NCBI GenBank assembly: GCA_964034945.1
Contig: OZ035961.1
Coordinates: 11,853,001-11,917,000 of the forward strand
Length of the DNA stretch: 64,000 bases
Source of the DNA: Chrysopilus asiliformis
Lineage: Eukaryota; Arthropoda; Insecta; Diptera; Rhagionidae
Direction: 5' to 3'
Notes under the pieces: generated by a model
Database searches by the model: none
What the model saw: the letters and a program-made list of their open reading frames with translations, nothing else
What the model was told of the DNA's origin: nothing
Position numbers and translations under genes: made by a program
Part shown: positions 24,969-37,506 of the stretch, piece after piece
Position numbering within the stretch: the stretch's first letter is position 1
Layout: the number at the start of each line of letters is the position of its first letter

Positions 24969-25144
24969 ACATAAAATATATCGCACTTTTACATAAAATA
25001 CGTCGCACTTTTACATAAAATACGTCGCACTTTTACATAAAATACGTCGCACTTTTACATAAAATACGTCGCACTTTTACATAAAATACGTCGCACTTTT
25101 ACATAAAATACGTCGCACTTTTACATAAAATACGTCGCACGTGT
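24969..25144 (+). repeat. 22-bp tandem array from the TACGTCAC family terminus
   Basis: Eight units of ACATAAAATACGTCGCACTT(TT) run head to tail with almost no divergence; the first has TATATCGC and the last ends GTGT. The unit matches the dispersed terminus TCCATAAAATACGTCACACTTTT, with an inserted G. The array is continuous with a downstream dispersed segment (25145-25235), so it was probably amplified inside an inserted element. There are no spacers, so this is not a CRISPR. Confidence 0.95.
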
Positions 25145-25235
25145 AACGGCGGTACGAAATCCTTATACAAACATAAGAAAACCTACAATTGTCAAGTACC
25201 AATCGTCAAATACTCTAAATGAGGGCGTACAAAAT
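25145..25235. repeat. Inverted partner of a dispersed segment at 12,885
   Basis: Read on the minus strand, this segment shows GAGTATTTGACGATTGG, then CAATTGT, then TACCGCCGTTACAC. The plus strand at 12,893-12,975 has the same series: GAGTATTTGACGATTGG, CAATTGTGG, GTACCGCCGTCACAC. The two are copies of one element in opposite orientation. Confidence 0.75.
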
Positions 25236-28200
25236 TTTTATGAAAAAATCCATTTTAGTAAGAGATGGTTTTGCCCGTTTAAGAACTTAGCGTTTACGAG
25301 AAACGCAACTATACGAAATTTCAAGTATCTAGCTCAATTCTTTCGAGAGTTGTGGTGTTCATAGACAGAAAGGCAGTCGGACAGAAAGACAGATAAACGG
25401 ACGGAAGTTCATTTTTGTTTGCCACGAAACGGTATACTAATTCTAATATACTCCTGGATGGGAGGAGAGGGAGGAGAGGGGGGGGGGAGGGTCTGAAAAG
25501 TGCAGGGTCTGAAAAGATAAAAGTTAGCATGACTTTCTGTATGGTCGGCCCTAAATCCCTTATTATAGGCTACTTTTTTATCTAATAAGTTTGCTTATCG
25601 GTTTAATATGGTTTTACCAGACACTAAAATCTTGAAAAAGGGATCGATTCTTTCGATTTTTATAAAAAATGATTTAGGATTTAGCAAAAAAATCTCTTTT
25701 ACCTAAATCAATTATCTGCTTTTCTAATTACGTGCAGCTATTTTTTTTCTAGGTTGCTCTAAATTCTAAAAAAAAATCTCCATTATAGAAGTTAACCGGA
25801 TTTTCTTGTTACAACACAATTACAACTTTAAAAGGTCGTTTTAGGATATATTTTTTGGATTAAATTTGAATATCGGAAACATGTCAAAATTGATAAGAGA
25901 AACGACATTAACGAAGTTGCCATAAATTATGAACGTAGTGAGCTAAACAGAATATGCAAATTACTCTCCCAAAAGGTAGCAAGTAGTCATCTGTAGGTGG
26001 ATCACCTGAAGTTGCTGGTGACACTGTGTGCGTGTGTATATGTCGCACTAGTTTGATACGTTTTTTTTATTAAAGTTATGCTGGTGTTGGACTAGACCTG
26101 ATGCTGCTGTTGCGATCTTTTTATGCTTTGATCTGATTTGGTTTGAATCAGATAGAAAAAACGCATGCTGTAGGAAAACTCTGTCAAATCGAAATTAACC
26201 GTCAGGTAGTGAATAAAAACCCACCATCATCACCACCTGTTCATATCACGTATGATGGCTGATGACTGAGTTTTTACACATCAAGGTGTAAATAGCAATG
26301 TGTATAACTTAAACACTTTAATCCATTGAATATTTTTTCTATGTTATAAAAATCCATCACTATACCAAACTCACAAAACTCTAGATGGAATTTGTTGCGT
26401 TTCACTCTACAGTTTTATCCTCCATGCACCGAAAAAGTATTTGCGGAGGTGCTGATTTTATACCAAAGCTGTTGGTTGACTTTTTGTATGCCCAGGTGAA
26501 CTTGTTTTTAAATCAAACGCCTTTCCATTTTCTGTTAATTTTATTTAGAAAAAATAAAAACAAAACGCAACATTCCAAAATGAAGCCAACTGTGAAACAA
26601 AACAGAATTTTTTCGAGATAAAATTGAATGGAAAATGGCAAAAATATCATCCTACTTGCACAGGTAGTTTAAATGGTTTTTCTTGGAGACTTTTAATTAG
26701 TTTGGTGGTATGATGAAGGCATTAGCTGATACTTAATATACCTATTGCGATGACCGGTTATAACGACATACCGGAAGTAGGAACGAATTTGAAGTCCCGA
26801 TTGGAGTCCATATTACAAAGTGGGTGTAACAACATGGCGGTTTTATGATTCAGTCTTTGGAAAAATTCCGGATATAATGACGAATATTTTCATTTTCTTC
26901 GAGGTCGTTATAACACGTTTTCGGGAATTACATTTGGGAGAGATCAATTTTTAACAAAAAGGAGTTTGTTCTTGAGATTTTTTTGAAATTCGAGGTGTTT
27001 TTTCCAAATTCTTAAATGACATTTTTAAATATGAATTTTACAATTTTTCAATTTACAATTTTACAATTACAATTTTTTACAAATGAATAAAGCTTGCATG
27101 GGGTTGGTAAGGAGCTGTCCTTACCTTTTAAGCCTTTTCATAACTCTTCAACGTGTCTCGTCAGGTTTCTCACGATTTTTTTATGCAGTTCAGACCGCCA
27201 TCACACAGTCGCAGAACCCTACACCCTCCCCAACACATTCCTTAAATGTGTGACGTGTTCTATGGACGGTCCTTAAGTACTAACTAGCGTCTCAGATTAG
27301 ATCACTGTCAGGGATGAATTGGATTTCTAGTTTTGGTTTTGGTTCCAAAAATTTCGGAAATTTGGCTTTGGTTTCTAAAATGTAAAAAATTTGGGTCTGG
27401 TTTATTGTTTCCCAAAAGTTTCAAAACTTTGGCTTTGGTTTTTATTACCCGAAATTTCAATAGTTCAGTGGTTATTAGATTTGGTTCGCCGAAATTTTAA
27501 TCGTCCAGTGGATTTTTGTTTTCAGTGGTTTTTATATTTCCTGATCATATTAGTTATATTTCTTGAGATACAAGGCACGGAGACGATTGTTAGGTACCCG
27601 ATTAACCAAGAAAAAAGTTAGACTCTAAATCTGGTCGATCCTAAAATTTCAAGTATGAACCGAAATAAACCACTAAAAAAATTCAGGGTTTTGGTTTGGT
27701 TACAACATTTCCTTTAAAAACTGGTTGGGTTTTAGTTCGGTTTGACCATCTTAGTTTTAGAATGGTTCAGTTTATGGTTTGGTTTTGATTCAGTAGATTT
27801 TGGTGCGGTTCAAAAAACTTCGGTCCTGACAATAAAAAAGTGAAAAAATTTTGGTCCTGACAATAAAATAAGGGTTGATCTTTTTTTTTTATATATTTGT
27901 TATTTGAATCTACTTTCCTTTTTGACTCTTTTTTTTCGGCATGTGCTGACAAAAAGGCTTTATTTACGCTCACCTTTGACAGAAGAATCCTGTTGTTTTC
28001 AAGTGTGTTCTCGGACAGAACAATTCTATTTCAAGTGTGTTCTTAATCATGTAGAATAAAATACAAACCGAAGGCGGTTTCCTCGACGCACTAACCCCTT
28101 TTTCATTGACTTGAAGCTCGACTAATCAGATTTCGACATTACTCACATCTATTTCGGAATGAACCATATGGCTAAAGAATTTCTAACATAATCTATAGCC

Positions 28201-31200
28201 ATACGTATTATAGAATTTTCTGATGCGCAAAATTAAAGATCAAAATCGCTTAAAACACAATAGAAATAAATGAAGCCGCCATATACGAACATGGGAGAAT
28301 TAACTTAAGATAAATGTGCAAAAACCATCACCTTTCATTGGTTTAAAAGCGGATTTTTTTTGAATATTGCGATAAAAACTGCTGTTATAAACCCAATAGT
28401 ATTACCCTGGATTAGAATTAGAATTTCTAACAAAAATAACAAATAGATTCCACACAAAAAAAAAATAATAGATAGATCTTGATAATAACTAGATGGTTTT
28501 GCATTGCGATTTTAATGTGAAATCTAACCCGTGACCCTCGCTTTTAATTTCCGCTGTGATGTTTTGAAAATTGCAACTGAAACGCAACGCAGCAGATATG
28601 CCGGATTAATAAATGGACATTTGCAGGCAAATACCATAAAAAAGATCGAATTTCATGTACAGATGATGTAACCAGAAAAGAGGCTTCAAAATACCAAAAT
28701 CCTTTGTTGGATGTTTGCCATTTTGATCTTCGCTTCTAAGCATAACCATATGGAAGTCTTCTGGTTCTAAATATGATTAATAACTTAGATATGTGCAAGT
28801 GAGCCTCATTCTAAAATATGTGAAGGTTTCATGCTGTTTTCCTAATGACGTCAAATTTTAAAATGGTTTCGTGCTGAAATTCAACCTACTGGAAAGAAAC
28901 TGGTAATGATCTCCAGGGGAATACGACGATCTTCTCAAGAATTTTTCATGGTACCATAATCTAAAATGTTAAAATATGAGAAAATTTTATATAAGCCGTA
29001 ATTAAGTCCATTGTTGTAATGTATATGAGTTAACGCTACCTGATTTTTACTTTTATTATTTATTACATTTTATTGTTTGTCATAACCTATCCTAACATTT
29101 AGAAAAAAATGTAATTTTTGTTTGTCTGGCTATCTGCCATTCCCTCTCTCTTTCGATACCCCTTCTCTGATAACTTTTGAACCGTTCGACCGAACAAAAT
29201 GCGGTTTTCTGTGTGAGATAAAGGATCTCGCAGTCATATGCCCTTTTGTCTACCCGTCAACCTCCTTTTCTATCTTCTATAGCGAAAAAGAGGTTTTGGT
29301 CAAGTTTTCATCATTGAACAAATTGTTGTCCCACCATAGACCCTCCTCTTCTGTTTTCCGAGTCGCGGTTTTCACTATTTCTTCACTTTTTTTCAGGAAA
29401 ATTTGCATTAGGAATACATATTAGGGAATCGACCTTGAAAGATATGAAATTCTTGAGTCTACCCGGGACGTGTACCTGCAAATTTTGTCACTGTCTCTAT
29501 CCCCATTATCTTGACATGAATTTTAAGTCTCATGAAATTAACTCCAGTCCGTTTGAAGTTTTGTCATTACAATTAAACTGGAATCTAAATTTTGATGACA
29601 ATCATCTAAAATGGCCAAATTCAAAACAAAATCTAGCAACTTTAAGCTGTCATCAATTAAATTATTACCCATAGAAATCGCCTTAAGTACCCAATGATAG
29701 ATGTGTGTTTCGTGGGTTCGTGGATCTCAAACAAAATATCAATAAAATTAAAAATACTTTACCCATGATGGCCTGGCCCAAGGGAAATTCACAATCAAGG
29801 TCGATTGTAATTGTCTTAATTGTCTTGTTTCACAAGTTTCACAACAAAATAAAAACCAGAAAATCGATTAAGTCCAATCAAAAAATTAATAAACGCAAAT
29901 TTTTCCATTCCAAAGGTCTGCCCTCTGGCCACAAGATAATATTCCACAATTTTTCAAAGGTTTTCCTCCGTTCAATCGAACCAAAAAAGAAATTTAAATA
30001 GATTAAAATTATTACTATGTAGAGTATATTCATGAAAATATTCGGTAAAATTTTCAAGGGCTAAATTTTAGATTCGTTTGCGTCATCCAATTATGGTCGG
30101 TCAATTAGAGTAGCAAACGAATTAATTACTCAACCATGTCTCCGGCCGGCGCGGCGTGAGGCTTCAAAACGCCAAGCGCGTCTTCAAATTCAATTTCTCA
30201 ACAATATAAGCGAAAAAAAAATACAAGAAACACTTTTAGACGACAATAGATATGCGAGTTGATCTTACAGTGCTTAATTAAGATATCTGAGATCATTTAT
30301 GTTTCACATTGGATGTACATAAGATACTTATGTTGTCTTCAAGATCATTTTGAACAGCAGATTTAACCAAAATTGGATTATTATTCATAATGTGAGACCC
30401 TTTTTCGTCATCGGTTGGCGTCATGTTTTTTTTTTAATTTTATTAACATAAAACGTATAGCCGCTGTCATAAAATGAAAATTGAATCTTTGTTAATTTCG
30501 CACAGACTATATTAATTGACAAAAAAGACGTTAATGCGCAAACATATATAAAGTCCGAGGTCGTAATAAATTTTTTTATTTTTGCGCATAAATTGCAGTT
30601 GGGCGAAAATAAAGTCTGATGTCACGATCTTCGTTAACGAGGATTGGAACAGAACTTCAGTCTGTCCCTATCTGAATGATTTAGAAAGGAAATATTCGAC
30701 AAAGTATCCCAGAAATACGTGAATTGGTCACATAAATCGTGCCCGTCTAGCCAATGTCGCCTAATTTGGGTGCAGATTTTGGTCTGTCAGTTCAATTTGG
30801 AGGAAATAAAGTGTTTGAAATTGCGAGTCTTGAAGTTTTTGTAACCAAAACGATGAAATATTGATTTTAATGCTAGAAACTCTTACCAAGTGTTAAGCAT
30901 AATTTGAGTTCTAATCAGCCACAACAACTAATTGTAAAGTAGAAACTACAATTACGTCTTTTTTACTCAATATCGGAACCAGCAAACCGAGAAATCTAAT
31001 CGAATTCCAAGATGATGTTCGAAAAAACTATGAATCAGATGTTCTAATGTGGTTCAAAAATTTGGTTTCCGGGACGCCGGGAAAGCATGCCTAACTTCGG
31101 GACTGCCCGATTAATTCAGGAGGTATGTTCACTTTGAATATGATTGCTGTTGTCGGTTTGAGCAATTTTTACTTTTGCATATAATTCGTATATCGCATGT

Positions 31201-33363
31201 GGTTTTTGTTTGTGGTTTGCAGAGGATACGTTGAGTTCTAACTCCCCATCCATAAAAAATCTATTAGCCAGTAAGAAAGCTCGTAAAGCTACTTCTGAAT
31301 ATGGTCAGCTAGCGTGTCAAAATAGGTCTTTCACTGCACTCTAGCAACAACTTTTTCAAATTTTCTCTAGTCGACCGAAAATTTGTTTCCGGAAACCAAT
31401 ATGCAAACTCCTAAACCTCACCCCTACCTCTCTAAGAACTTGAGACACCCTTTCAAAATTTGAAATAAAAGTGATTGAAACTCAAAACTTACGAGAGATG
31501 TTAAATAGGTCAGGAAAAAACCGGCAAAATTTAATTTATTCTACAAAAAAGACTAAAAATAAAAGACATGTCCTAGAATCACTTGTAAAATCACTGTTTC
31601 GTTTCATCATTCCGAACGCGATTTAAGTTCTTATCCTTAAGGAAATCTATAATTTATGGCAAGAAGTTCCAATTCAAAAGAATTAAAATCGCCAGTGCCT
31701 AAAAATTAGAAACTTCCGAATTCAAAACTTTGAAAAAAATCTAAAATTTCGGTCAAGAACTCCTAATGTACACAAACACAATTTTTATGGTCGTGTAATC
31801 GAAAAGATTAGCAATTATCGTAAACATATCTTGGACTTGCGACGATCGACCGACCGACGGACGGTAATAAACAAAATTTAATGGACTCACGTCACTTCCC
31901 CTGGCACCTCGAATTTCCCAAAAAATCTGGGCACCGATCGATTTTCAATGCCAAAAGTTTTTAAGATTTTCATGCTTTTAGCTTCTTTGAATGATTTTCG
32001 CCATGTCAGCGGACTCAGCATTTAACCTGGCTGTTGTTAATCCTTTCCCTACCTCCACATATGGTGGTGCTGTTTTATATATAGGTCGATGGGTACGAAA
32101 ATGGACTTTTATCGATCGCAAACTATTAAATGTAGACAGACAACGCCACGTAAGAGACGAAGAAAAATGTCTGAATTAAATAAAAAGTCGTATAAGACGT
32201 TCGTTGCCTTTAATGGACTTGCAAGAAGGTCAATGGACGTGGTTAATCGATTTGTGAACTTTTACAAATTACCTTGACTGATTTTGCAAATTATTTACAC
32301 CTTTGTGTATGAGAGTATTAAGAATCAGAGTAAATATAAAGAGAGGAAGACTTTTTGTGCGTAAAAACGTTTTTATTCGGAGAAATCTTTAAATCAAAAA
32401 TGCTGAAAAATGACAACAGCTTGCTCGAGTTAATTCGAGTGCGCTTTTTAAAGGGCTACTGCTGAAACAAACCTTTGTGTAGAAAAACTCTTATAGTCAG
32501 ACGGAAAAATTAATAAAAATAGAAAAGCAAAAACTTTTAAAAAGGTGATCAATTTTATAATTTTTTATGTAGTTCAGTCTTATCAAACTTTCCATCACTG
32601 ATAACCTAAAAAAGACTCTGGAACTATCAAAATGGTTTACAAAATGAATTTGAAAAAAAAATAGTGATAAGAGACACACTTTATATAGTGTAGTGTGGTA
32701 AAACACAACTAATTCTATGATTCTTACAATTTATCTAATGTTATGCTCTTCACATCTGCCCACCACCCCTCGGACCATGTTATATCTCTCTGCAGAATAA
32801 GCTTTGTTGTGTTATGAATTTCATGTTGTTTGAGAGTGGGCGTCAGTTGGGAAACAAAAATCAGAAATACAAAAGCAAATCATAATTCATTTTATCATAA
32901 AAAATGATTCAGTTAACACTGTTTCAAAGAAACTGGCCGATAGATGACATTCGAGTTTGCCTCAGTTAAATGAACTCATTTGAAAGTAATTCTTTCCAAT
33001 TAAAATAATGAAAAGCGAATCATTTTTATCGGGTTTCAATGTCATTAGTAATTGATTCATACAATTTGGTGACACAAAGTGGTCAAATTTTGAATGAGTT
33101 TGGTTGAAAAGATATCTAATAGTTAAAACCGTCAGCATCAATGAATCATATAGGAACTTCGCTACTAGCCTTTTTGGGTTTTAGGGCACGTATCTGCCCC
33201 TAGAAGTGTACCTTATTTAGTGGCAGATACGTGTTATACGGACGGCGACCATTTGATTCCCGCTGTTGTTGCGGGATCATTTGAACAAGTAATTTTATTT
33301 TCTCGAGTCAGTCTCCGTCTTGAATACAAAAGGATAGAAAAGGAAAGTAAAAATTGGAAATTG
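25236..33363. other. Long AT-rich stretch with repeat remnants, no gene seen
   Basis: I found no family-like frame. A purine run at about 25,457-25,489 (GGGAGGAGAGGGGGG) sits next to a duplicated GGGTCTGAAAAG. At 27,320-27,860 the plus strand is a degenerate TTTGGTTTTGGTT-rich tract. The 100-codon frame at 29122-29424 overlaps a repeat phrase (ATAACTTTTGAACCGTTCGACCG style) common in dispersed elements. Frames at 29435-30001 have no recognisable domain. Kindlin's missing first exon could lie here, but I did not find its HIGGVM-type motif. Confidence 0.4.
27180..27275 (-). repeat. TACGTCAC-family end, minus orientation
   Basis: On the minus strand it reads GGACCGTCCATAGAACACGTCACAC, a GGGGAGGGTGTAGGG run, then GACTGTGTGATGGCGG, the same motif order as the plus-strand copies at 9272 and 41520. 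Confidence 0.6.
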
Positions 33364-33765
33364 CACTCAGAAAAATGTTCAGGTCAACTTTTTGTCAGGT
33401 TAACTCTGACCTTACAGAGGTGTCTGTAAGCCAGCTAGCGGTCAGAGTTAACCTATCTTAGGCCCGTTTGCTGAAACAAGTCATAGCGTCTTATGTTCAA
33501 CTTAAATTATTTAAGACCCAGAATTTCTACGGTTTAAGTAGGCTAAGCACAACTTAAATTGTTATGACTTGTTTCAGCAAACGGGCCTAAGGTCAACTCG
33601 TGCAGCTCCCAATGCCTTACTTCACCTGCTGGTGGCTTAATTTCAGAATTTCTCCGACCACAGGTCAACTCAGTTTTACTTGCCCACATGCAGGCGAATG
33701 CGCGCCTGCCCGAGGCCAATTACGCCGTATGTAGGTCGTCGAGTTAGCCTCCATTTTTCTGAGTG
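33364..33765. mobile_element. CACTCAG MITE, copy B (interrupted)
   Basis: It has the same termini and interior as the 272-bp copy at 23950-24221, with only a few base differences, but is 402 bp long because a second MITE has inserted after CCTATCT. Removing the insert and one TA restores the copy A length. No clear TA duplication surrounds this copy (TG on both sides), so the flanks have mutated or the target differed. Confidence 0.9.
33461..33587. mobile_element. 127-bp MITE nested in another MITE
   Basis: Termini GGCCCGTTTGCTGAAACAAG and its inverse flank the element, with TA at 33459-33460 and 33588-33589. It occupies a position that is empty in the sister copy at 23950, which gives a direct empty-site comparison. 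Almost the whole element is inverted repeat. Confidence 0.9.
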
Positions 33766-33835
33766 TGACTTCAGTTGTATTTTCATTTTGTTGTATTCTG
33801 TATTTTGATTTCAAATTTGAATTTGAAATTTTTCA

Positions 33836-33945
33836 TCATGCCAAATTTCAGGTCAATCGGTTCAGCCGTTTTCACGTGAAAAAGGAACAGACAGACAAAC
33901 AACACCACCAACTCATTTTTATATTTTAGAATCATGACTGTTTCA
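33836..33945 (+). mobile_element. RTE-like LINE 3' tail
   Basis: CATGCCAAATTTCAGGTCAA, then CGGTTCAGCCGTTTTCACG, then AACAGACAGACAAAC and ACCAACTCATTTTTATAT match, in order, the tail at 44953-45060. Such tails ending in a short TAT-rich motif are typical of 5'-truncated RTE-type LINEs. Confidence 0.65.
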
Positions 33946-35132
33946 GTTACGCCCTTGAAACAAACTTGTGAAAACAGGGTTTGGTCGAAAAAAATTCTAA
34001 ACAAATATGCGAAAAACATTAAAAGTGGGCAAAAATTGTTTTTCTGCTAATAATTGAACCTTTTTTCCCGGGTCATTAATATAATAACTGCCCTCAGGTG
34101 TGGAAGAATGGCATTTTCAAATTTTAACTGCGCAAAATTATGGCAAAACAACATTTTTTTCTTCATTTATTCATTATGAAAACAAAGGAAACACCCTTAA
34201 TTTATTATGCCCTTTAAATGTCAGCAAGGAGATTATTTTTGCAGAAAATTTTTCACATTTTGCGCGCTGTTTTCCTTTCATTAAAACTGTTTACCCTTTG
34301 CCAATTGAATTTTTCGTTCACTCGCTAAAAATTTTCCATTGAAAATACAAAAGTAGTAAAATGTCATTCAGTCTCAACGGACAAGTTTCGTCTTTCAGTT
34401 GACTTGGCACTTTGCAGATGGGGGCGTTTTGTGACAGAATAAAAAAAACAATATTTGCTTACGCCTGTCATGCAATCAATTTACTTGTGTGACGCGCAAT
34501 TAGCCCCAATTAGGTAAAGAGATAAACGATTTTCAGGAATCGGAGCTTTATGGACACTGGAAATGGCGATGTATTCCAGTTTTATGGAAATCGCCCCAAA
34601 TTTATTTGAAATAAATTCCAAATTGGGTACGTTTAGACACTTTTCCCACATTTTTCCCCTAAATATTTGGCTCCATCAGTGGTAACGAGATTGCGAATAA
34701 AAGTTGGCAAATTACGTGTAATAAAATGGAATGGCGGTTTGTGTGTGGGATTTCGTTATTGAAGCGTTAATGCGACCTTTATAAACTTCTGGTGATAAAA
34801 TGGACTAAAAAAGCAGAATGTGTTTTTATGCGCATTTAAAAAGATTTTTATTGGGATTCATCATTAGTGCAGGATAATAAGTATTTTATTTTTAAAGTAA
34901 TGTCACAGAAATTCTCCTAACTAACATATCGTTATTTTGAATCAGTGATTTGGAAAAATTGCTTCTCTTGTCAAATTAGTTTTTTCCGCGAATGCAACAA
35001 AGGTAAAAAGATGTGGTAGTAATTTTAGGGATAAAGGTTTGTATGTTTCTTGATAGACTCCAAACAGTCGAACCCATTTTCATAAAATCTGGCTTCAAGG
35101 TTTCCTAAGATATTGAAGATGGTTTTTAGAAA
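33946..35132. other. Stretch without a recognisable gene
   Basis: Only AT-rich sequence and short frames; I see no repeat or regulatory structure I can name. Confidence 0.4.
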
Positions 35133-35296
35133 AACGATATCCAAAAAATACGTCTTACTTTTAGGGGAAAGGAGGGGTTTGCGGAAGTGTGACAATAAAA
35201 AATACGTTTTACTTTTAGGGGAAAGGAGAGGTTTGCGGAAGTGTGACAATAAAATTACGTTTTACTTTTAGGGGGAATAACGGGTTTGCGATTTTT
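35133..35296 (+). repeat. 54-bp tandem array from the TACGTCAC family
   Basis: About three units, each starting AATACGTTTTACTTTTAGGGG and continuing through GGTTTGCGGAAGTGTGACAAT. The unit contains the terminus, G-run and GTGTGAC motifs of the dispersed TACGTCAC family. The 74- and 136-codon minus-strand frames here are by-products of the 54-bp (3n) period. Confidence 0.9.
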
Positions 35297-36631
35297 CTGT
35301 ATGAAGTGTTGAACTCCATACAAAATATCGTGAAATTGTGAATGAAGGAAATAGTGGGTCCGAATATCCTAAAAGTAGTGTGACTGGCATCCACACGGTA
35401 TTTTTCATAAAAACCGCAAAATAAATGTTTGAAAAGTTCGGACTTTTTTCCGAATTCTTCTAAAAGGTTGGTCACACACGAAATTTTCAAATCAATTACA
35501 CAAATGCTCAACATTTTTACTTTTCCAGTAAAACGAGTGATTCTAATTACTTCGAATAAACAAAATTCGCAGTCTTTTATAGCTCTCTCAGTTTGAATTG
35601 AAATTCCTTTCGTTAATGACCACATGTGCGAGATATGATCACCTCTTTAGATATTTTCAACCGATTCAGACTTTTGTAAACAAATAAAATCACATTACAT
35701 ACTTTGTGTATTATAACCAAATGTTACACAAGTATTTGCTGGAGTGATCAATTATATCGAAGGCAGAGGTTATTTTTGTGCGGTTGACCTCAATATCTGG
35801 CGCATAATTCTTTTATCTTATTGGAAAATAGAAAAATACCCTCAAATATATCTCTATACTCGTATCTCATCAAACAAGAAATCAAAGTCATTATGCATAG
35901 TTGAATATCGAACTGATCTTTTTTAGAAGTGTTCTTATGCTCCTATGCTGCTCCTATGCTGCTCCTATGAGATATGAATACCCACTGGACACATGTTCTG
36001 ATTGCAGAAGCAACATTTGATCGATAACAGTGGATCATCGAGAAATCACTCAAATATTCTATTCATCAACTAGTCAAGAAGTCAAGAAAAATAAAAACGA
36101 TCGCGAGGATCAAATGTCTAACAAGAAAATGTTGAAAAATGGACCGAATGTTATTTTTTTCGCTTTGAAATATTGTTTAGGTTTGATCATGTCTGACTGG
36201 ATGAAGTTCTAAATTAGGCTAGTTTTGTTTAAAATATGCTAGAAGGGTGAGATAGAAGTAACAACAGGAACTCGTCGAATGTGAGAAATTATGGCCTCCA
36301 AGAATTTTTGATTTGAATTTGGATCAAGTGATGAGTTTATCAGTCTGTTGATTGATAGCCAGCATAAAAACCATACAATGATGTTTATTTAGTCGACATA
36401 AATAAGTTGGATTAAATTTCAAATCATCGAGAGAAGTTTTTTTTGTAAAAAAACCGACTTCCAAAAAGGAAAAGGTTCTCAATGTATTTTTTTATTATTA
36501 TTTTAGTTTTTTAGTGACCTGGAAACAAATAGCAATGAGTTCGTCAATAAATTTCAAGACAGACGGGTTCTTCACACTTCAAAATTTTAAATGTTCTTTT
36601 TTTTAACCGAAAAAGTTTTTTTTACGAAGTT
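35297..36631. other. Stretch without a recognisable gene
   Basis: No gene-like frame; a triple CTCCTATGCTG repeat near 35,938-35,968 is the only local structure seen. Confidence 0.4.
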
Positions 36632-36867
36632 TTAACCCTATTCCTGTCAGGCTGTGACTGTGAGTCACTATTCAATTTCGAACCAATGTAGATGATTTAA
36701 TACATGTTTTAACGCAAAATCAATTTAATGTATTTTATTATTGGTCACTACGCTACTGTTATATAGAATAAATTTTATGTTTTTTTGTTAAATTGATTTT
36801 GCGTTAAAACATGTATTAAATCATCTATATTGGTTCGAAATTCACAGCCTGACAGGAATAGGGTTAA
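36632..36867. mobile_element. TTAA-flanked fold-back MITE (piggyBac type)
   Basis: TTAA borders both ends (36632-36635, 36864-36867). The termini CCCTATTCCTGTCAGGCTGTGA and inverse run into long arms, so most of the element folds back on itself; the left arm carries about 17 extra bases near GAGTCACTATTCA. TTAA plus a CCCT start fits piggyBac-type MITEs. Confidence 0.9.
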
Positions 36868-37506
36868 AGAGTTTTTTTTATCGTCAGGCGCTCAAAAAAA
36901 ACTTTTCTTCTAATTTTTCAATATAAACGGGCAAAAGGATTCTTCTAAATCCTTCCTCAGGCGAATTCCACGTGACGCTAATTCGCTAATTTTAGGTTTT
37001 TTAGATGCCCCCCCCCTCCCCTCCTTCTCATCATTTTATGGGGTGCTCTTCGCATATTATTCCATATTATGCTAAAGTTACCAGAAAAAAATCGTTGGCA
37101 CATTTTTTCGAAACCTAGTGAACTGATTTGCCTGAAATTTGCTGCGTTCTCTGAGCATGTGTCTAGTAGGGATAAACTCCTATAAAAATACATAAGCGCG
37201 ATATAACAATTTACTGATTGTCGGCGGGTAAAACGAGCTATGGGTAGGGTGGCTAAAATCAGGTCTGTTGTTCTGGTGACCCGGAAACTAAACTTTTGTT
37301 ACGAATTATTCAGTTTCGGGTTTTCATGTATTGAACACTGAAACTGGGTCCCAACTTTTTGCAATTTCCGGGCTCTAGAGTTCTTTGTTCGTTACAGATC
37401 TGTGCGTTCAAGGGCCGGACTCCGCAAATCGTTGAATATGCACTTGAACTCCGATGGAGGTTAAATTTAAAAAAAAGTTCGCCTACGGCGCATTTCCTTT
37501 CTTGCT

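Noticed and set aside
24969..25144. CRISPR-like regular repeat
   Set aside because: Units are contiguous without unique spacers, and the window is eukaryotic nuclear DNA.
35215..35625. 136-codon minus-strand frame
   Set aside because: Overlaps the 54-bp array and element remnants; no recognisable domain.
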